This document shows positions 62,524-64,000 of a stretch of 64,000 nucleotides of DNA, piece by piece. The notes under the pieces were generated by a model. That model was not told the origin of the DNA. It saw nothing but the letters and a program-made list of their open reading frames with translations, and made no database searches. A program made the translations under genes and the position numbers. Source of the stretch: Betaproteobacteria bacterium (GTDB taxonomy: Bacteria; Acidobacteriota; Terriglobia; Acidiferrales; UBA7541); contig CAJCHZ010000024.1 of assembly GCA_903970165.1 (NCBI GenBank), forward strand, positions 44,398-108,397, written 5' to 3'. How positions within the stretch are numbered: position 1 is the first letter of the stretch; each line of letters starts with the position of its first letter.

Positions 62524-63050
62524 GGATGCACTTCCGCAACCGCAGGGTCCGCCGGTGGCGGAGGGGCCGGCGGTTTGACTTCGTGCTTTCTAGGAAAGAG
62601 CGAGCGCAGAAGCCGATCATCCATCAAGAGCAAATCCTGTCGGACCAATTGGAGCGGGGGCTTGTATTCCTGAGGCACGAGGAGAAGGAGTTCGTCGAGT
62701 TCGCGCAAACCTTTTTGGACGTGCATCTCGAGCTGCTTGTAGCCGTTGGGATGCCGCTCGCCGTCGGGATTGTCTTTCATGAGAGCGTCGGATGCGGCAC
62801 GGACGTTGTCCCGGTACTTCTCCAGAATGAGGCCGGCAGCGGCGTAATCTCCATCTTTTTCATCGCGGTCCGCTTCCGCAAATTGCGCGTCTCCCAGTTT
62901 GTCGATCATTCTTGCCTTATGCACACCGTTTGGCTCGCTGTCGAACCGCGCCTGCAGCTCGCTTACTTTGTCTGCAGCGCCGCTAATAACGGCAGAGAGC
63001 GCGGCCAGGAATATCGGCAGTGCAGCGCGCTTCGCCACGCGGGCCCCCAT
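62520..63050 (-). CDS. secreted helical protein of unknown function
   Basis: 176 residues with a signal peptide (LPIFLAALSAVISGAA). Helical mature part with repeats of acidic and basic residues (DKLGDAQFAEADRDEKDGDYAAAGLILEKYRDNVRAASDALMKD, then LRELDELLLLVPQEYKPPLQLVRQDLLLMDDRLLRSLF), resembling its downstream neighbour in size and helix pattern. The end is Pro/Ala rich. ATG at 63050 lies four bases after the stop of the TPR gene; together with the genes at 62002 and 61280 it forms one tightly packed operon. Confidence 0.65.
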   Translation of the reverse strand: MGARVAKRAALPIFLAALSAVISGAADKVSELQARFDSEPNGVHKARMIDKLGDAQFAEADRDEKDGDYAAAGLILEKYRDNVRAASDALMKDNPDGERHPNGYKQLEMHVQKGLRELDELLLLVPQEYKPPLQLVRQDLLLMDDRLLRSLFPRKHEVKPPAPPPPADPAVAEVHP

Positions 63051-63054
63051 ACGT

Positions 63055-64000
63055 TCACCTTTTCTGGTCCATCATGCGCTGCAAGACTTTGCTGCGCTGC
63101 TGCGCCTGCCAGACCTGGTCCGGGTTCTTGCCCTGGTCGAGGTCCAGAAATTTCTGGTAGGCCTCGAGCGCAGGCTTCGGCTGGTTTAGCTTATCGTAGC
63201 AGAGAGCGCGGACAAACCACTCGCCCGGGCCGGGTTTTTCCGACTTGGCAATGACGTCCAAGGCGGCCAATGTCGCCGGAAAATTTCCAGCCAGATAATA
63301 GGTTGAACTGAGATCCTTCCAGTACGCAAGATTGTTGTGATCGATTTGCAGAGCCGCTCTGATTTCCTTTTCGGCATTGGGAAAATCGCGCTTCTGGAGG
63401 TACACGCGGCCCAATCCGCCGTGAAGCTGGGCGTCATTGGGCGCCAGGGCGATGGCTTTGGTGATGGTGACAATCGAGTCGTCCCACTTTTTCTGCGCAA
63501 TCTGAATATCGGCGCGCGAGCGCAGCGAATCAAGCGTGGGAGACTTGCCCGCGTCGGCGCGGTCCATTTCGGCGAGCGCTGCATCGTATTGTTTCAGGTC
63601 GAGGAGGAGGTGAATCAGTCGAGAGCGCGCGCCTGCATCGTCCGGCTTGACGGCGAGATAATCGCGATAGGCGTCGGCGGCTTCGGGCTTTTTTTGTGCG
63701 TCCAGTGCCTGCGCCAGGCCCAGCATCGCTTGATGAGATTTTGGCTGAAGTTCCAGCGCGGCGCGGAATTTGGCTTCGGCCTCCGGATAGCGTTTCAGGT
63801 CGACATAAAGATTGCCGAGGTGAACGACGGTTTCGGCGTCCTTGGGATCGAGAGCCAGAGCCTCTTCGTAGGATTTGGTTGCGGCGGGAATATCGCCGGA
63901 GCGCTCGAGAGCGAAGCCCAGAAGGAAACGCGGCCTGCTTTGAGACGGAAGAAGTTCCACAGCTTTGCGCAGAGGCGGGACGGCTGCGGCGGGATCTTTC
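63055..64000 (-). CDS. TPR-repeat protein, 5' end outside window
   Basis: At least 315 residues of tandem TPR units on the minus strand; the frame runs through the right edge (the codons before 63960 still read KDPAAAVPPLRKAVELLPSQ). Examples are AATKSYEEALALDPKDAETVVHLGNLYVDLKRYPEAEAKFRAALELQP and DSIVTITKAIALAPNDAQLHGGLGRVYLQKRDFPNAEKEIRAAL. The final unit ends near LDQGKNPDQVWQAQQRSKVLQRMMDQKR. As a scaffold it may bind the small secreted products made downstream. N-terminal domain unknown. Confidence 0.85.
   Translation of the reverse strand, partial: KDPAAAVPPLRKAVELLPSQSRPRFLLGFALERSGDIPAATKSYEEALALDPKDAETVVHLGNLYVDLKRYPEAEAKFRAALELQPKSHQAMLGLAQALDAQKKPEAADAYRDYLAVKPDDAGARSRLIHLLLDLKQYDAALAEMDRADAGKSPTLDSLRSRADIQIAQKKWDDSIVTITKAIALAPNDAQLHGGLGRVYLQKRDFPNAEKEIRAALQIDHNNLAYWKDLSSTYYLAGNFPATLAALDVIAKSEKPGPGEWFVRALCYDKLNQPKPALEAYQKFLDLDQGKNPDQVWQAQQRSKVLQRMMDQKR

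Overview
The window reads as part of a chromosome of an Acidobacteriota bacterium (Acidobacteriia/Terriglobia-like). This is inferred from gene content, not from a search: a VWFA-related secreted protein of the acidobacterial type, the orphaned TPR tail of an acidobacterial-type Ser/Thr kinase, a pilMNOPQ cluster, many secreted proteins of unknown function, and IS91-, IS21- and group II intron debris. Base composition is moderately GC-rich. No rRNA genes or CRISPR arrays are visible. The only tRNA found is a selenocysteine tRNA, so the organism probably inserts selenocysteine.

Layout. 1-6.4 kb: an aldo/keto reductase cut by the left edge, small membrane proteins, a decayed SnoaL-like gene next to a PDZ fragment, then a unit made of a TTGACA promoter, a SAM-II-type riboswitch candidate, an intrinsic terminator, threonine synthase and a MoaD/ThiS-like sulfur carrier; after it YciI and ABM proteins. 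6.7-16 kb: an MFS transporter, a Gfo/Idh oxidoreductase, a secreted esterase whose signal peptide is cut off by an in-frame stop, ogt, a divergent peptide deformylase, a type IV pilin-like protein and a large M1 aminopeptidase. 16-25.2 kb: accessory DNA with small hypothetical genes, a PilZ protein, and remnants of an IS91 transposase, a tyrosine integrase, a Ser/Thr kinase, a group II intron and an IS21 element.

25.8-47.7 kb: mostly minus-strand core genes: tRNA-Sec behind a cyclase-domain protein; tsaE-nnr; an SDR; a HAMP-SpoIIE phosphatase; two APC permeases; thiE-accC-accB-pepP; pilM-N-O-P-Q with a small HTH gene upstream; a UbiD-family decarboxylase. 47.8-54.6 kb: a pair of membrane proteins with His-rich motifs, two abutting gene fragments, a VWA protein, an SdpR/SdpI-like pair and a rhodanese. 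55-64 kb: cysteine desulfurase and mnmA, DUF948/YtxH-like small proteins, uvrC, and a minus-strand run of a TPR protein, two secreted proteins and a SprT-like metalloprotein, leaving through the right edge.

Themes. Sulfur handling recurs (riboswitch-thrC-sulfur carrier; rhodanese; cysteine desulfurase with mnmA). The most interesting unit is the SAM-II-like element in front of thrC and a sulfur carrier ending in GGCA, which fits a protein-thiocarboxylate route to homocysteine. Several genes carry small indels or single stops (SnoaL-like gene, esterase, kinase tail, IS91, one secreted protein). Some lie in homopolymers, so sequencing error must be separated from real decay.
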